This document shows positions 61,079 to 64,000 of a stretch of DNA of 64,000 bases, in pieces (position 1 is the first letter of the stretch; the number at the start of each line of letters is the position of its first letter). The position numbers and the translations under genes were made by a program. Under the pieces are notes generated by a model. That model did not search any database, was not told where the DNA came from, and saw nothing but the letters and a program-made list of their open reading frames with translations. The stretch is from Tachypleus tridentatus (Eukaryota > Arthropoda > Merostomata > Xiphosura > Limulidae): the NCBI RefSeq assembly GCF_004210375.1, contig NC_134835.1, positions 73,004,447 to 73,068,446 of the forward strand, written 5' to 3'.

Positions 61079-61160
61079 CCAAGGTGATTGTAATGCATTT
61101 TACTCAAGTCAGTATTTGAGAGATTGATAAGGGTTAAAGTTTTGATTTTTTTTAAATTAT

Positions 61161-61385
61161 AGAATTCAACGTTTAGGATATCGATATTATCCAGTCTGTA
61201 GTAAAAGCATTACTGTTAAAATCTAATTACCCGGTTTTCTTTAATTATGGTGTTCAGCGTTGAGAATGTCGATCTTCTCCTGTCTGTAGTAAAAGCATTA
61301 TTGTTGAAATCTGATTACCAGGTTTTGTTTAATTATGGTATTCAGCGTTACGAATGTCGATCTTCTCCTATCTGTAATTCGGTTT
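61161..61385. repeat. 88-bp tandem repeat, about 2.6 units, upstream of the signal exon
   Basis: Units start at about 61161, 61249 and 61337, each beginning with a form of G(A/T)(A/G)TTCA(A/G)CGTT and containing CTGTAGTAAAAGCATTA in the first two. The third breaks off about 64 bases before the ATG at 61449. It may hold promoter or 5' UTR sequence; no motif was recognised. Confidence 0.75.
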
Positions 61386-61448
61386 TACATTTTATACCTA
61401 ACTGATTTCTTTATATTATCTAGTTGCTACGACATATTTCATCCAACC

Positions 61449-61530
61449 ATGAACTATATTGCCATTGCTGTAATCTTTGGTTTGGTGATGTTAGCAGACA
61501 CGATCATAGGAACTTCTTACACCCCAAATG
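61449..61530 (+). CDS. First coding exon of a second secreted-protein gene (signal peptide)
   Basis: ATG at 61449 encodes MNYIAIAVIFGLVMLADTII followed by GTSYTPN and a Gly split by a consensus GTAAGTG donor. This is a hydrophobic signal peptide ending in phase 1, the same design and coding length (82 bases) as the lectin signal exon on the other strand. No following CTLD exon is visible up to the window end. The frame is open upstream to 61335, but that part lies in a repeat and is not signal-like. The product is unknown; a lectin paralogue is a reasonable guess from the phase and the neighbourhood only. Confidence 0.6.
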
Positions 61531-62516
61531 GTAAGTGACACAAGCATCTTAAAATATCTTTATATACAAAAGTGTGTGTGTCTCTTAATTATTTTCCAAA
61601 CATGTAATCCGTCTGCTTGTTATATAGATTGCAGAATAAAGACTGTTTCTATAACTACTATCAAATGCTTCAAAATTCCCTAAATGTATAAAATCAACAT
61701 TTAAGAATTGCTATAATAAATTTGTTAATGTTTACATTTATAATGGTAAGTTTTTGTAAGTTTCTAAGAACTGTCATTAAAGAAATAATTCGGAAAAAGT
61801 AATCAACTAAAACGTAAATTCAGGCAGTAAGTCAACATCTTATCCGTGTGACAGATCGGTCAACTGTGACTAATAAACATCGATGAAATAAACATCGAGT
61901 AAAGAGCTGCAGAAATCACATTTTAGTTAAAGAAAACCGACATGTTCATCTAACATTACTACACAGAAGAAGTTAATAAAAATAATTCAATTAACTTGTT
62001 TTATTTGTCATATATCTTATAATACTATGTCATTTCAGTATAGAACACGAACGAATGTAAAGTCATTTTTTGTAACAAGCACTTGTAAGCTTACGAGAGG
62101 TAAGTAAGTTAATGGCACCAAGTAGTTAGAAAAATTTTAAGTAAATTAATTTTACTTTTTTATATTTTGTGTTTATTCACACAGTTACGAATCATGTCTG
62201 GTATATATCTATAAAAATATGTGACTTCACTTCATCTAAACATTAAGTCAGCAACGTTCTGCTATAGGTTACGTATCTTGTAGTCAGATGGTCTGTGGTG
62301 TTTTTATACTGCATTCGAGCAAATATTGATTTCAAGTTTTTTAAAATTTTCCATTTTTTGTTATTTCTACAGATTAAATATATGTATTACTAAAATTACT
62401 TTAAATAATTTTCAGTTATCCAATAGTTCGTGTTGTAATTCTCATTTATTTTTTGAGAAAAATATAATAAACATCTTAACTGTGACCTACTCACTAATGT
62501 TTCAGATGATATTTTA
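61531..62516. other. Intron after the second signal exon
   Basis: Begins with the GTAAGTG donor; no further exon recognised. Confidence 0.5.
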
Positions 62517-62924
62517 TTGGGTTGAGGAATAATTCGTGAGCGTTTTTTCAAGTTAAAAAAATATATTCATAAATGAAAAGCTTTCGCAAAATATTTCATG
62601 TCATTTGGTAGATAATTTTTTGCTCTAATAGATGGTGTGTTTGATTTTCATATGTCTTTAATTTTTGCTTTCATTTTCAGCTCATTAAATGGAATGTCAA
62701 ATGGACAAAATCGAGCATTTTCGACACCATCTGCTTTTTGCATTTAATTTCTTGCAATTTCGTTTAAAACAATGCATACTATATACCGAGGTATTACATG
62801 AAATAAAGTATCATAATAAATGTTTTGGGTGTAATGTGTTCATGCATTGAAGTATTGTATAGTCTTGCATGTAATGCTTGAATGAAATTATTTAAAAACG
62901 CTCACGAATTATTCCTCAACCTAA
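62517..62924. mobile_element. Mariner-type MITE, 408 bp
   Basis: About 30-base terminal inverted repeats: GGTTGAGGAATAATTCGTGA then GCGTTTTT at 62520, and its mirror ending at 62924 (TTAGGTTGAGG outermost on the right, TTGGGTTGAGG on the left). The interior is AT-rich and has no transposase. The TTAGGTTG-type end recalls mariner ends. Confidence 0.8.
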
Positions 62925-64000
62925 TACTTGAATGTGTGCGTAATATTAGTATATAGAAACAGTTGTCATGGTGATCTGTGACGCCAGTCGCTCATCTCAT
63001 TAATTCAAAATTCACTTACAAGCCAGTTTCTTTGAGGACGAGTGGCTATATGAGTTAGAACATAATAGAATTCAGCCGCAATGCTTCAGTGTTATATATT
63101 TCTACATGTGTATATAAGTATTTATAGAACAATACTAAATCTGTCCTTTGAACAAGTTGGGGAAGATTACTGATAGAGAAAGTACTGATCTACTTATTTC
63201 TTTTCAAAGAAACATCGGATATTTTGAGCTACGACTTCACTTTAGAAACTGTACAATATTATATTTGTTATTGAACAGTTTTTTTTGTATCTTACTAATA
63301 TATCTACTAACAAAAAACAACACTAACCGAGCTAGTCAGAAAGACATTTATCTGAATTGTAAAAAAAGCAAAATAATTTTAATATTCGTCATTTAACGTA
63401 GAAAATCGTACCAGAGGACATGTTTATTTCTTTTCACTTGGTAGGATTTTCTAAATTAAAAATGTAACATAAGCAATGACGAATGTTAAAATATCACACA
63501 TGAAGGAGTTCAACATTTTATCAAAATGTGCCTTCTAGCTCCGTTAACTTACTCTACTATAATTTAGTGTACTGATATGTTAACTGAAATGTGTGTGGTG
63601 AGTGACCGCCATATTTTAAGGTGAGAATAAAAAACAGCAAAAAAAAGGGTTGAGTCGAGAGACGCATCTCGTTTGTCGAATTTTAGTATTGTTGAAGAGT
63701 TTACCTCTTTAGGTAACTTTGTAATTGGTTGCTGTCTTTTATCGCGCTATCTGTAATGCTGAAATGTATTAGTTCTTTTAGAGAATCTGAATTGGGCACT
63801 AGTTCTAGAATCTGCGTCTTCCTTGTAATTATCATAGGTTAAATATAAATTTTTGTGTCTTATTTTGTGATACAGAACGCCTAATTTGATATATTTTTAA
63901 TAGAACTATTCAAGCAGGTCTGAGAGTTAATTCTATCCTTCATGTTTACATTACCTTATTACAGTGAATTATTCCATTTCACCATGTCTTCAATAAAGCT
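62925..64000. other. Probable intron, nothing recognised
   Basis: The 82-codon frame at 63148-63396 has no domain signature. The next exon of the 61449 gene is probably beyond the window. Confidence 0.45.

Overview
The window is AT-rich, intron-rich animal DNA with a very high load of SINEs, Tc1/mariner transposons, LINE and Penelope-like fragments and minisatellites. The phase-1 split exons, the tRNA-derived SINE families and the style of the C-type lectin genes point to an arthropod. From memory of the SINE consensus I think of a horseshoe crab (Limulus/Tachypleus group), but this cannot be proved from the sequence alone.

The one gene that can be modelled well is on the minus strand, from 40970 down to at least 14692. 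A signal-peptide exon (40889-40970) is followed by seven intact C-type lectin-like domain (CTLD) exons: A1 (29050-29460), B1 (26358-26765), C1 (25144-25563), B2 (18473-18880), A2 (17168-17581), C2 (15388-15807) and B3 (14692-15099). Every junction is phase 1, so each domain is a symmetric, exchangeable cassette. Together they give about 990 residues of a secreted or receptor-type multi-CTLD lectin of mannose-receptor style, and the open phase-1 donor after B3 implies more 3' exons outside the modelled part. The domains fall into three types (A short form; B and C long form) and carry different sugar-motif variants (QPD, EPN, EPN, QPD, EPD, EPD, none). An eighth, decayed B-type CTLD exon lies in the first intron (31615-32030). 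Its splice acceptor has been amplified into a 45-bp minisatellite, which is itself split by an inverted-repeat element.

On the plus strand at 61449-61530 there is a second signal-peptide exon of the same design (82 coding bases, phase-1 GTAAG donor), preceded by three 88-bp repeats. The rest of that gene lies beyond the window.

Regions: 1-14.6 kb holds a CR1-like LINE, two Tc1-like and one mariner-like transposon, a 29-bp minisatellite and SINEs. 14.6-41 kb is the lectin gene, whose introns hold Penelope-like fragments, a deleted mariner, minisatellites and a GC-rich retroelement ORF1 island. 41-61 kb has no host gene I can recognise, only SINEs, short retroelement fossils and a 65-bp repeat. 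61-64 kb has the second signal exon and a 408-bp mariner-type MITE.
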